From: Rebecca billardiae RCC1528
Taxonomy: Eukaryota; Haptophyta
Length of the DNA stretch: 64,000 nt
Direction of reading: 5' to 3'
Assembly (NCBI GenBank): GCA_965240325.2
Contig: OZ251227.1
Coordinates: 3,286,001 to 3,350,000 of the forward strand
The position numbers and the translations under genes are program-made. Numbering within the stretch: position 1 is the stretch's first letter; each line of letters begins with the position of its first letter. Below are positions 29,804-39,144 of this stretch, one piece after another. Below the pieces are notes generated by a model. It saw only the letters and a list, made by a program, of their open reading frames with translations. It did no database searches and was not told the origin of the DNA.

Positions 29804-31384
29804 ATGGCCGACGACACCGCCGCGGCCCAGCTCCTTCGGGACCGGGCCACCCAGGGGGACACACGCGCCGCGCTCCTCCTCGCCAAGCGCCTCGAGTCCG
29901 GTGACGGCGTGCCGCAGGACGACGACGAGGCGGCCTTCATGTACCACGTCGCCGCCGACGGCGGCCTGCCGGACGCGCAGCTGCGGCTGGGCCAGATGTA
30001 CCAGGACGGGGCGCTCGGCCTGGCGCAAGACTTCAAGGAGGGCGTGCGCTGGATCAAGATGGCCGCGGACCAGGGCTTCGCCGACGCGCAGCTCGAGATG
30101 GGCGTGTGCTGCGACGACGGCGAGGGCGTGCCGCAGGACATGGACGAGGCACTGCGCTGGTACCGGCTGGCGGCCGAGCAGGGCAGCGTGGGCGCGCAGC
30201 ACAACCTGGGCTTGTGCTACGAGCGCGGCGAGGGCGTGAGGCGCGACCTGACCCAGGCGACGCACTGGTTTGGCCGCGCGGCCGAGCAGGGCTGGGCGGA
30301 CGCGCAGTACAACCTGGGCGTGCTCGCCGAGGCCGAGGACGCGGCGGAGGCGGCGCGGTGGTACCGGCAGGCCGCGGAGCAGGGCCACGCGGCGTCGCAG
30401 TACAACCTCGCCGTGCTCCACGCGCAGGGCACGGGCGTGCCGCAGGACCTGCCCGAGGCGGTGCGCTACTTCCGGCTTGCCGCCGAGCAGGGCCGCGCGG
30501 GCGCGCAGTACATTCTCGCCAAGTGCTGCACGCAGGGCGAGGGCACGGCGAAGGACGCGGCCGAGGCGGCGAAGTGGTACCGGCTCGCGGCGGAGCAGGG
30601 GTACGCGGCCGCCGAGTTCCACCTCGGCGAGTGCTACGAGAGTGGCGAGGGCCTCGCGAAGGACGCCGCTGAGGCCGCGAGCTGGTACCGCAGAGCGGGC
30701 AAGCAGGGCCACCCGAGTGCGCAGTTCAACCTCGGCTTGCTCTACGACCGGGGCGAGGGCGTGGCGCAGGACCGTGCGGAGGCGGCGCACTGGTTCCGGC
30801 GGGCGGCGGAGCTCGGCCGGCAGAACGCGCAGTACAACCTCGGCGTGTACCTCACCCACGGCTACGGCGGCGAGAAGGACGGCGCCGAAGCGGCGCGCTG
30901 GTTCCGGCGCGCCGCGCACCAGGGCCACGCGGACGCCCAGGTCGTGCTGGCGGACTGCGCGGACGACGGCGGCAAGGTGCCGGCGAACTGGCCGGAGGCG
31001 GCGCTCACCGTGTCCCAGCGCGGCGCGGACGACAGCGGCAGCCCGCTCGGCTACTTCAAGCTCGGCATGGCGCTCGTCGCCGGCGCGGGCTTCGAGCGCG
31101 ACGTCGAGGAGGGCGCGCGGCTGCTGCACCACGCGCACGCGCTCGACGACACGCTTGACCCGAGCCAGGCGCTCGCGCGGTTCGCCGGCGACGCGGAGGT
31201 GGTCTCCAAGTGCTGCATGGTGTGCGCGCAGACCGGGGACGCGCTGCGGAGGTGCGAGCAGTGCAAGGTCGCCGCCTTCTGCTCTGACGAGCACCTCCGC
31301 CACCCCGCGTGGAACTCGCACAAGCTGCACTGCGCCGACCTGAGCTCGGACCGGCCCGCGGCGCCCACGATGGCCGGCTCCTAA
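29804..31384 (+). CDS. Sel1-repeat protein with C-terminal MYND zinc finger, copy 3
   Basis: The ATG at 29804 gives 526 residues, the same length as copy 2 and nearly the same sequence. It has Sel1-like repeats throughout residues 15-425 and the MYND finger CCMVCAQTGDALRRCEQC, AFCSDEHLRHPAWNSHKLHC. From about 31,090 to 31,230 its sequence (FERDVEEGARLLHHAHALDD) follows copy 1 rather than copy 2 (VKRNVEAGVRLLHHAHALDG), then returns to the copy-2 type, which is a clear conversion tract. It is intact and probably expressed from the promoter shared with copy 2. Role as for the family: a scaffold with a peptide-binding zinc finger. Confidence 0.9.
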   Translation: MADDTAAAQLLRDRATQGDTRAALLLAKRLESGDGVPQDDDEAAFMYHVAADGGLPDAQLRLGQMYQDGALGLAQDFKEGVRWIKMAADQGFADAQLEMGVCCDDGEGVPQDMDEALRWYRLAAEQGSVGAQHNLGLCYERGEGVRRDLTQATHWFGRAAEQGWADAQYNLGVLAEAEDAAEAARWYRQAAEQGHAASQYNLAVLHAQGTGVPQDLPEAVRYFRLAAEQGRAGAQYILAKCCTQGEGTAKDAAEAAKWYRLAAEQGYAAAEFHLGECYESGEGLAKDAAEAASWYRRAGKQGHPSAQFNLGLLYDRGEGVAQDRAEAAHWFRRAAELGRQNAQYNLGVYLTHGYGGEKDGAEAARWFRRAAHQGHADAQVVLADCADDGGKVPANWPEAALTVSQRGADDSGSPLGYFKLGMALVAGAGFERDVEEGARLLHHAHALDDTLDPSQALARFAGDAEVVSKCCMVCAQTGDALRRCEQCKVAAFCSDEHLRHPAWNSHKLHCADLSSDRPAAPTMAGS

Positions 31385-31941
31385 CTTACTCCGTGCACGA
31401 CGGAAGCCCGGCGCGCGCGCGGCCGGTCGCTGGCTGCGCGCGCTGTGCCGCACCTTCACCGTGTCCGCGTGCCGCGTGCGCGACGGTGACGACATCTGAG
31501 CGCCCCGCGGTGACGAAGCGCTGCCTTCACTCATCACGACTGCGTCTCGCCCGCGTCTCCCGGCGGCCGCACTACTCACTAAGAGTCACGGACCCATCAG
31601 AGTCTCGCGCCAAAGTCAGAGACCGCGAGGTCGCGCCGCCGCACAATTCGACTCGTCCCAGTCGTCAGTGACTGCACTTCCATCACGTCCATCACTGTGC
31701 TGTGATAGTATATCGTCTAGCTATAGCGCAACATATCAGCTAGCTAGAATAACACTCTCTACTGCTTGATGATGCATCACTCGATCTGCTGCTACTAGCT
31801 AATTATTAGTCTGGCAGCATCCGAATCCGATTCCGAACCGCGCTGCTCTGACTCGCGGCGACTGACTCGGGGCGCCGAGCGGCGAGCGGCCGCGACGGAG
31901 TGTCGCCGCGGCTACTCCGGTAGAGTAGTACCGTTGGCGGC
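31385..31941. other. Intergenic between convergent genes
   Basis: No gene. The first 110 bp still match the flank of copy 2; the rest is unique, with AT-richer sequence at 31,690-31,810. It holds the 3' ends of copy 3 and the IQ-motif gene. Confidence 0.5.
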
Positions 31942-34900
31942 CTACTCGTACGGGCTGCTGGACTGGCGGCGGCTCCGCTGCGACGGCCCGAGCGAGCTGA
32001 GCCCGAGCGCGGAGCGCGGCCTGCCGTCGCGGCCGAGCGGCACGGTGAGCGGGTTGTGTGGCGCGCTCGGCAGCGGCGCTGCGTCGCCCGCCGGCACGTC
32101 GAGAAGCTGATCGAAGCTTTGCTCTTCCAGCCATCGCCAATGCTGCTCGTTGGCCGCCCAATCCATGGGCTCGAGCGGCGGCAGCGGGTGCGTCGGCGCG
32201 CCGTCCGCGTGGCGCGACGGCGAGGGCAGCGGCGGCGGCGTCGTGGGCGAGGGCAGCGGCGGAGGCGTCGGGACGACTCCCATCGGCTCGAGCCGACGCG
32301 CCGAGTGCGGCCGACCGTGACTTCTCGCGCTGCCGAGCTCGTCGTCGTCGCTCAGCCCGGGGGCCGCGAGCGTCGACTTGTCGAGCCGGAGCGCGGGCAC
32401 GCTCATCTGCGCGGCGGCGGCGGCGACGAGCCCGTGGCCGAACGGCGGCGCGGCCGCGTCGGCGTCGGGCCGGGGCGCACCGCCGCCGCCGCGCTCGAGC
32501 GCGCCGCGCGCCGGGCCCGGCGCCGCGAGCTCTGCGCCGCCGCCGCGCGGCCGGCTGTGCCCGGCGGCGGCGGCGGCGGCACCGCCGCCGACGCCGCCGC
32601 CAGGCGCCGTGTGCTTGGGCTCGGCGCGCGCGGGCTCGGCGGCGGTGGGCGCGCGCGACGCGCGGCGCGTGCCCGGCTGCGACGACGCCGGCGCGTCGCG
32701 CGCGTCGCGCGCGCGTGCCGCCTCCTCCGCCTCCGCTCCTGTCGTTCGAAGCACGTCAGCATCCGCGCGGCTCGCGCGCCGGCCGAGGCGCGAGGTCGGC
32801 GAGAGAGGGTTGTCCTCCGCGTCGCCCCACGTCTGCGCCTTGGTGAGCGCGCCCGGCCGGTCGAGGGGCCTGCCCGCGTCGGAGAGCGATGGGAGCGTGG
32901 TCGAGCGCCGGCCTGCGCGGAGGTCGGGCGACGCGGGCCGCGCCGTCATGACCCACCGCTGCAGTCGGCCGTGCCAGTCTTCGATGGCGAGTGAGGCGGT
33001 GACGAGGCCGGAGGCGGGCGCAGAGGTCCCGCTGGACGGCAGGTGCTCGGCGGTGTGGCCGAGCGGACGCGTGCCCGGACGCGCGGGCGGCGCGGCTGCG
33101 ACGGAGGAGCGGCGGTGCGCGCCCGTCCGCGCGCCACTCGCCGTCGCCTTGCCGCCGCCGCCGCCGCCTTCGCCGCCTTCGCCGCTGCGCGACTGGCCCG
33201 CACCGAGCCCATACCGGCTGAGTGAATGCGCCTCCACCGAACGCTCGCACGGCAGCGCGTCCGCGAAGCCGAGGGCGGAGGCGGTCGTGTGGTGGAACCG
33301 CCCGGTGCGGTCGACCCAGCGCAGGTAGGGCCGGCGGTGCCACTTTGCTGAGGCGCCGGTGCCAGCGCCGAGCGCAACCAGAAATTCAAAGTCTTCACCG
33401 GTGCGCCGCGCGGCGTCCGCGTCCGTGCCGGCCTGCGGGCTGCTCGGCATTCGCGCGACCACGAGAGCCGTCCACTGCGTCCCGTCCCACGCCACGTAGC
33501 GCGCGGACGACGGCGCGCAGCACACGCGCTCCGTCTCCAGTACTGCGGTGGGCACGCCCGCCGGCCGGCCGGGCGCGCGCGGCGACGTGCTCGGCCGAGA
33601 GCCGCCGCCCGGTATCTGGACCCCCGGTATCTGGACCGACATGAGCCGCCCCGCATGCCTGGGGCCGCCGGCGCCCGCGCCCGCGCCCGCGCCCGCGCCC
33701 ACGCCCGGGCCGCCGCCCGGGAGCACCGCCGAGCCGCGGCGCACGGCCGCGAGCGCGGACTGCCGCGCGCGCGTGTCGCCCGCGGTCTTCGCCGCGGTGT
33801 CTAGGGCCGCCGCGTCCGCCTCCGCCTGGTCGAGCTGCGCCGAGCGCAGCCACGCCGCTTCCTCCAAGCGCACGCGCGCGCGGTGGGCGTCGTCGAGCGC
33901 GTCGCGCTCCGCCTGGCGCGCGAGCCACTCCGACGCGGCGCGCTGCGGCATGGCTGCGAGCGAGTGCCGCCGGACGAAACGCGGCGCCTCCTGGACGGCA
34001 CCCCCGCCAGCATGGCCGCCGCCAGCATGGCCGCCGCCAGCATGGCCGCCGCCGCCGCCGCCGCCGGGCGCGCGCTGCTGCTTCGACGGCGACGGGTCGG
34101 CGGGCGGCGGCGTGTCCGCCGCGCCGCCGCCGGCCACCGCGAGCCCGCCGCCCCCGTCAGCATGGCCGCCGCCGCCGCCGCCGCCGGTGCCGTTGGGTGG
34201 GCCGGCGCCGGCGCCGCCGCCGGCGCCGCCGCCGGCGCCGCCGCCGGCGCCACCGCCGGCGCCGGCGCCGGCGGCGAGTGCTCCCGTGCGCGCTCGGTCC
34301 TGCGCCGCCATTAGCCGCTGCAGCGCGGCCTCCTCCGCCGCGGCGGCGCGGTGCGCGGCGCGCACCGCGTCGAGCGCCGCCGCGCGCAGCGAGTGCAGCC
34401 GGCGCGCGCGCGCCTCCGCCTGCGCGCGCCGCTCCGCCTCCGCGGCGAATTTCGCAAGGCGGCGCCGCAGTGTGATATCGCGCAGCGCGCGTCGGTAGCG
34501 CGCGCGGCACTGGATGCGGGTGGCGGCGCGCTCCTCGAGGCGGCGGCGCGCGAGGCGCGCGGCGCGCGCGCTCGCGACGAACGCGCGCCACGCGCGCGCG
34601 ACCAGCGCCGCCGCGGCGTGCTTGCGCGACAGCCGCCGCCGCGCGGCCGCGCGCGCGGCAAGCCTTAGCCTTGCGCGCGCGGCGCGCAGCCGCGCGGCGG
34701 CGCGCCGCGCCTCACGACGCTTCTCGGCGAGCATCGAGCGCTGGCGCTGGTGCACCTGCAGCGTGAGCGCCGAGCGGCGCTGCCGCTGGAACAGCAGCCA
34801 CACCAGCTTCGCCCGCGCGCGCTCCTGCAGCGCCCGCGTCATCCCAGCCGACACGGCGATCGACAGTAGCTGCGAGCGGCGCGCGGCGCGCCGGCGCGCG

Positions 34901-35793
34901 AGCATGCCGCGGGCGAGGGCCTGTAGTAAGCGGAGGGCGTCGAGGGCCTCGCCGAGCGCGTCGAGCACGGCGCGGCGCGCGCGCGCGCGCACGGCCTCGT
35001 CCGCCGCCGCGTGCGCCGCCGCCTCGGCGTGCGCAGCGACCGAGGCCGCCGCCGCCTCCGCCGCGGCCGCGGCCGCGGCCGCGGCCGCCTCCGCCACCGC
35101 CGCCGCCTCCGCCGCCTCCGCCTCCGCCGCGGCCGCCTCCGCGACGGTGCTCTCGGGCGCGGCGGCGGGCGCGGCCGGCGCAGCCACACCTCCCGCCGGC
35201 GGCGCGCCGCCCCGAACACCCGCGTCCTCCGCCGCCGCCGCCGCGCCCGCGCCGCGCGCCGCCGCGCGCTCGGCCGGGCCGGGCGAGGCCACGCGGGACG
35301 GCACTCGCGACCGCGCGTCCGCCGCGTCGCTCGCAGACGCGGCGGCGGCGGCGGCGGCGCGCCGCGCGGTCTCGGCCTGCGCGGCGGCGGCCGCCGCGGC
35401 CGCCGCGGCCGCCGCCGCCCGCTCGTGCGCGGACGCCGCGTCGGCCAGTCCGCGCGCCTCCGCTGTCGCGCGCTCGCGAGACACCAGATCGCCATCGGCG
35501 AGCGGCGCGCGCGCGGAGCTGTGCGCGCGCTCGCGGGCGCGCTCGGCGGCGCCGCGGGCGTCCAGCTCGGCATCGGCCCGAGCGGACGGCTTGCCCGCGC
35601 CCAGCCCGGCTCGCGCGTCCGCCGCTCGCGTGCCGTTCACGCGGCGGCGGCCGCCGGCCAGCCTTTTCAGACGCGCGACAAAATTGATCACGTGCCCAGC
35701 GATGCGCCGCCTGCGCCGGCGGGTTTCGTCGCGGTGCGCGAGCGCACCGCGTAGCACCGCGTCCCCCCGCGGGACGCGGCCCGTCGCGTCCAT
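31942..35793 (-). CDS. Large IQ-motif, coiled-coil and low-complexity protein
   Basis: The ATG at 35793 (MDATGRVPRGDAVLRG) gives 1283 residues; the frame extends 30 codons further only from GTG. An N-terminal basic part (RRRRRRIAGHVINFVARLKR) is followed by an Ala/Glu-rich segment likely to be helical or coiled coil, then an Arg-rich helical region with at least one good IQ motif (AATRIQCRARYRRALRD) and weaker repeats, suggesting calmodulin or light-chain binding. Next come Gly-rich repeats (HAGGGHAGGG, AGGGAGGG) and a duplicated VQIPG. A more conserved-looking C-terminal block (RYVAWDGTQWTALVVARM, WHRRPYLRWVDRTGRFHH) has no family I can name. The tail is Pro-rich and ends QSSSPYE. A cytoskeletal or flagellar role is possible but unproven. 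Unseen introns may interrupt the low-complexity parts. Confidence 0.65.
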   Translation of the reverse strand: MDATGRVPRGDAVLRGALAHRDETRRRRRRIAGHVINFVARLKRLAGGRRRVNGTRAADARAGLGAGKPSARADAELDARGAAERARERAHSSARAPLADGDLVSRERATAEARGLADAASAHERAAAAAAAAAAAAAQAETARRAAAAAAASASDAADARSRVPSRVASPGPAERAAARGAGAAAAAEDAGVRGGAPPAGGVAAPAAPAAAPESTVAEAAAAEAEAAEAAAVAEAAAAAAAAAAEAAAASVAAHAEAAAHAAADEAVRARARRAVLDALGEALDALRLLQALARGMLARRRAARRSQLLSIAVSAGMTRALQERARAKLVWLLFQRQRRSALTLQVHQRQRSMLAEKRREARRAAARLRAARARLRLAARAAARRRLSRKHAAAALVARAWRAFVASARAARLARRRLEERAATRIQCRARYRRALRDITLRRRLAKFAAEAERRAQAEARARRLHSLRAAALDAVRAAHRAAAAEEAALQRLMAAQDRARTGALAAGAGAGGGAGGGAGGGAGGGAGAGPPNGTGGGGGGGHADGGGGLAVAGGGAADTPPPADPSPSKQQRAPGGGGGGGHAGGGHAGGGHAGGGAVQEAPRFVRRHSLAAMPQRAASEWLARQAERDALDDAHRARVRLEEAAWLRSAQLDQAEADAAALDTAAKTAGDTRARQSALAAVRRGSAVLPGGGPGVGAGAGAGAGAGGPRHAGRLMSVQIPGVQIPGGGSRPSTSPRAPGRPAGVPTAVLETERVCCAPSSARYVAWDGTQWTALVVARMPSSPQAGTDADAARRTGEDFEFLVALGAGTGASAKWHRRPYLRWVDRTGRFHHTTASALGFADALPCERSVEAHSLSRYGLGAGQSRSGEGGEGGGGGGKATASGARTGAHRRSSVAAAPPARPGTRPLGHTAEHLPSSGTSAPASGLVTASLAIEDWHGRLQRWVMTARPASPDLRAGRRSTTLPSLSDAGRPLDRPGALTKAQTWGDAEDNPLSPTSRLGRRASRADADVLRTTGAEAEEAARARDARDAPASSQPGTRRASRAPTAAEPARAEPKHTAPGGGVGGGAAAAAAGHSRPRGGGAELAAPGPARGALERGGGGAPRPDADAAAPPFGHGLVAAAAAQMSVPALRLDKSTLAAPGLSDDDELGSARSHGRPHSARRLEPMGVVPTPPPLPSPTTPPPLPSPSRHADGAPTHPLPPLEPMDWAANEQHWRWLEEQSFDQLLDVPAGDAAPLPSAPHNPLTVPLGRDGRPRSALGLSSLGPSQRSRRQSSSPYE

Positions 35794-37328
35794 CGCCCGG
35801 CGCCCGGCACTCGCGCCCAGCGCGGCGGCGGCGCCAGGTGGGGCGTGAGGTCCACAAGATGGCCCCCTGCCTTTTGCAACCACGGCCAGTCTTTAACAGC
35901 GCGATCTCGCCGCGGAGGAGATTGCCTTCGGGGGAAACCGCGAGTCCGGCTGTGGCCGTCAAGCCGGACTACGGGCGCCCGGCTGCAGCACGCACACGCG
36001 GCCAAGCCGCCGAGCCCGGGCCGCCGAAGCGCGCTGACGGACGGCTCCCGCGCTGGATGGGCTCTCCGCCGGGCATACGCCACGCGGCACGGGCGGTCGG
36101 CACACTGCATGCGAGTGCGGGACCCGAGGGCGAGGCATCGCCATCTGGCATGCCGGCGCCGAGGTGCGCACTCGGGGCTCTCGGCGCGGGGGCTGCTCTG
36201 TGCTCACCAGTCACTCACTACTCTCAGCACACAACTCAGTCAGTACTGGGCCAAGCCCGGTGGCGTGCGCCACTGCACACCTGTAAGCCCTTGCAATCCC
36301 CGCCACCGGTCCGCACCTACGCGCGAGTACACTCCTAGCCGAGCAGCCGCACCCTGTCATCCCCAATGCTTGAAGTGGCAACTCTCGGTACTCTTTACCG
36401 CATGACCAGTACTGTTTTCCAGGTCTCTCTTCGGAGAGCGTGCGATGAAGGATGGCGCGGCAACCTGCCACCGTGAGCCTTACGCACGTTAAAACAAATA
36501 AACTGTACTGGCGTGCTCTTGCGTCTGAGGTCATGGGTTCAAACCAGTTTCCAGGTCTCTCTTCGGAGAGCGTGCGATGAAGGATGGCGCGGCAACCTGC
36601 CACCGTGAGCCTTACGCACGTTAAAACAAATGAACTGTACTGTCTACTGACTCGCGTTCTGTACTGCCGTCATGCTGCAGACCGCCCACGGCCCGGCCAG
36701 CGGCAGCTCGGCCCAGTGCCAGGGCGGGGCGCGGCGCGCAGCGCGGGCCTGGTGCTTGCGCCCCGGGGCGTGTGCGCGCGCACTGCTGCCATTGGCGGAG
36801 GGCTGTGACGAGCCAGTGAGTGTGTTCCGGAAGTGAGCAGCCGCCGGGCTGTGGGCACTCGGCTGTTGGTTCCAGCCAGCAAGCAGCCTTGGGCCGGTGG
36901 TCAGAGCCGCAGGACGGAAGGGCGCGCGCGGACGGGGCGGGGGAGCATGCACGCCAGCCGTGCCGCAGCCCCGCGCACCGCGAGCCCACGGTGCGCGGGC
37001 TGAGGCTGCCCGACCCAAGCCGTCGGCGCCGGCGGCCGGTCGCACCGTCGACCGGCCGCCGCGAAGCGGACCGCGCGCAGCGGGCCTCTGGCGGGAGTGC
37101 AGGCGGACGGAGATGCTCCAGCGCGAGGCAGCGCGGGAGGCCGTCGGGTTCGCGAGGCATCGCCGCTACGGCAGCACGCGGGGCGGGCCAGACCTCGCCC
37201 CAAGTCGTGCATCGTGCAGGTGCGTGCCCCAATGACCTCCATCGTGGCTTTCGAAACGCCCGGACTTCGCGGAGGCGCCGTGGCTGAGCGCCGCCCGCGG
37301 CTCCAGACGCGCCGTTTGGTGTCTGGCG
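35794..37328. other. Intergenic between divergent IQ-motif and NTF2 genes
   Basis: No gene supported in 1.5 kb. It contains a 95-bp repeat pair (36416-36642). At 36,530-36,547 GGTCATGGGTTCAAACC resembles a tRNA T-arm/B-box, but no complete cloverleaf surrounds it. The promoter of NTF2 should lie close to 37,200-37,328. Confidence 0.5.
36416..36642. repeat. 95-bp direct repeat pair with UUCG hairpin
   Basis: 36416-36510 and 36548-36642 are identical except one base (ATAAAC/ATGAAC), 132 bp apart start to start. Each contains CTCTC-TTCG-GAGAG, a stem closed by a stable UUCG tetraloop. The intervening 37 bp carries the B-box-like GGTTCAAACC. The pair may be a transcribed small RNA or a SINE-like unit; the function is unknown. 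Confidence 0.85.
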
Positions 37329-38057
37329 ATGATGCAGCCGCCGGGCATCTTGGGGCAGGTGAACACGCAGTTCGCCGACATCGGCAAGGTGCGTGCGCGC
37401 CCGAACGCCCCGTCTCGCCGCGCGCGCTCGGTCGTGCTGCCGTGCCGCCGACGTTGGCGTTTCCCGGCGGCCGCGTGCGCCCGCGGCGCGGCAGGCGTTC
37501 GTCGAGCACTACTACAAGGTGTTCGACTCGCAACGAGCGCAGCTGTCCACGCTCTACGTGCGCAGCCGCGCCCCCCCTCGCGCGCCGCGCGCCGGCCCGG
37601 TGGCCGCCCTGTGCGCGCCGAGCCGAGCCGCGCGCGCCGGCGCGCGCGCGCTCGCGCCGCGTGCGCAGCAAGCGGAGTCCATGCTGACTTTCGAGGGAGA
37701 CCAGTTCCAGGGGATGCAGAACATCATGCAGAAGTTGACCACGCTCAACTTCCAGACGGTGCAGCACATCCCCAAGACCGTCGACTGCCACCCGGGCATC
37801 AACGGCGCCATCGTCGTCTTCGTGACAGGGCAGCTGGCGGTGCGCGCGAGCGGGCGGCCGCCCGGCGCGGCGCGGCGCGCGCGCGCGCACGCGCGCCGCC
37901 GCTGACGGGCGCCACCGCTCGGGCACCGGCACGCGCGCAGGTCGACGGCAACGTGACCACGCCGCTGATGTTCAGCCAGTCCTTCACCCTCGTCCCCACC
38001 GCCGACAAGAGTAACTGGTGGATTCTGAACGATCTCTTCCGCTTGAATTACGGCTGA
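37329..38057 (+). CDS. NTF2: Nuclear transport factor 2, four exons
   Basis: Exons 37329-37388, 37495-37557, 37669-37839 and 37941-38057, all in phase 0, give 136 residues. They read MMQPPGILGQVNTQFADIGK, AFVEHYYKVFDSQRAQLSTLY, QAESMLTFEGDQFQGMQNIM onward through TVDCHPGINGAIVVFVTGQ, and VDGNVTTPLMFSQSFTLVP ending NDLFRLNYG. This is the canonical NTF2 order, including the 'FV.HYY..FD..R..L..LY' and 'D.QP'-equivalent (DCHPGINGAI) segments. NTF2 carries RanGDP into the nucleus through FG-nucleoporins and so maintains the Ran gradient. Introns of 106, 111 and 101 bp begin GTGCGTGC, GTGCGCAG and GTGCGCGC and end CAG. A second ATG at 37332 could be used. The length is close to the family's usual 125. 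Confidence 0.96.
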   Translation: MMQPPGILGQVNTQFADIGKVRARPNAPSRRARSVVLPCRRRWRFPAAACARGAAGVRRALLQGVRLATSAAVHALRAQPRPPSRAARRPGGRPVRAEPSRARRRARARAACAASGVHADFRGRPVPGDAEHHAEVDHAQLPDGAAHPQDRRLPPGHQRRHRRLRDRAAGGARERAAARRGAARARARAPPLTGATARAPARAQVDGNVTTPLMFSQSFTLVPTADKSNWWILNDLFRLNYG

Positions 38058-38706
38058 CGGCCCACTAGTGTGGCTACATACGGAATGTACCCGCTTATAC
38101 CCGCTTGCGCGAGCCGCGGGGGGCGTGGCCGGGCGTGCGCACGCCGGAGGGGCTGCGCGGGCGGTCGGGCGGTCACGCGGCGGGTGCGCACGGTCCGAGG
38201 CCAGCGGCCGGGAGGCTGCGCGGGCGGGAGTGGAGCGCCCTTGGGCTTGGCGGGGCCGCGCCGGTGCGGGGGCGCGCCGCTCGGGCGACGACGACTGGGG
38301 CGCGCGTGAGGCCGCGGCGCGGTGCTGATCGTGGCAGTGGCGGTGGCCGTGAGCGCGGCCACGGCCACGGCTCTGCCAGCGCCGGCCGTGAGCAGTTCAG
38401 AGGCGGCAACAGGCTTCGGGTTACAGCGTCCGCCGCCGCGCCGGACGGGCCGGCTCGCTGCAGAGTGCAGTGACCGGCGGCCGGCCGGTCCGATTGGATT
38501 TGGCGGATCTTCAGCGCAGCTGGCCCTTGGGGCCGTGACAGTGGCACATTGGCATGCAACCAACTTTGATCTCTAGCTATCAGTAAGGCGCAGCTGTGTA
38601 ATCAGCCTGATTATGAGTGATGGGCGCGCGGCGGCCCGCGGCCCGCCCCCGCCCGGCCCCGCCCGGCGGCCCCGGCGCCCAAGGCTTCAGCCAAGGCCCC
38701 GGAACT
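38058..38706. other. Intergenic after NTF2
   Basis: No gene. It is GC-rich with several long but unsupported frames. A CCCCGCCC-rich stretch lies at 38,630-38,680, just before the palindrome. Confidence 0.45.
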
Positions 38707-39144
38707 CGGACTCACGACTCAGTCACGGGGCACGGCACTCACGGCACTCGGCAGCCGCAGCGGCCCCGCCCCGGACCGGCGGGCGGGACCGCTCGGGGTA
38801 CTACTACTGCGGAACTGGTGACTCAGGTGAGACTCACGGTCTCACGGTGACTGGTCGGACAGGACCATTGACAGGTGAGTGGTGGGTCGGGGTCCCGGCC
38901 TTGCCCTTGGCAGCCTTGCCGCCCCTTGCCGAAGCCGGGCAAGGGGCGGCAAGGCCCGAAGGGCAAGGCCGGGACCCACCACTCACCTGTCAGTCCTGTC
39001 ACCAGTCACCGTGAGTCTCACCTGAGTCACCAGTTCCAGTAGTACCCCGAGCGGTCCCGCGCCCGCGGCCGCCGGTCCGGGGCGGGGCCGCTGCGGCTGC
39101 TGAGTCCCGTGAGTGCCGTGCCCCGTGACTGAGTCGTGAGTCCG
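38707..39144. repeat. Large near-perfect palindrome, arms about 210 bp
   Basis: The left arm begins CGGACTCACGACTCAGTCAC and the right arm ends with its complement GTGACTGAGTCGTGAGTCCG. The centre, near 38,925-38,945, is GCCGCCCCTTGCC-GAAGCC-GGGCAAGGGGCGGC. Arms differ by small indels and substitutions. It would extrude as a very long hairpin and resembles a foldback/MITE-type element or a fold-back replication product. No coding frame or target duplication is convincing. Confidence 0.9.

Larger units (their letters stand above)
28440..31500 (+). repeat. Segmental duplication, unit B
   Basis: This is the second copy of the 22130-24960 interval: a truncated copy-1 end, the intergenic spacer with extra insertions (29,190-29,300 and 29,353-29,450), then the intact copy 3. 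Edges are approximate. Confidence 0.8.

Noticed and set aside
36249-36300. Alu-like GGCCAAGCCCGGTGGCGTGC segment
   Set aside because: The resemblance is short and in an alga; there is no 7SL-like continuation.
36511-36560. tRNA gene suggested by GGTCATGGGTTCAAACC
   Set aside because: No acceptor stem, D-arm or anticodon arm can be folded around it; only the B-box-like part is present.
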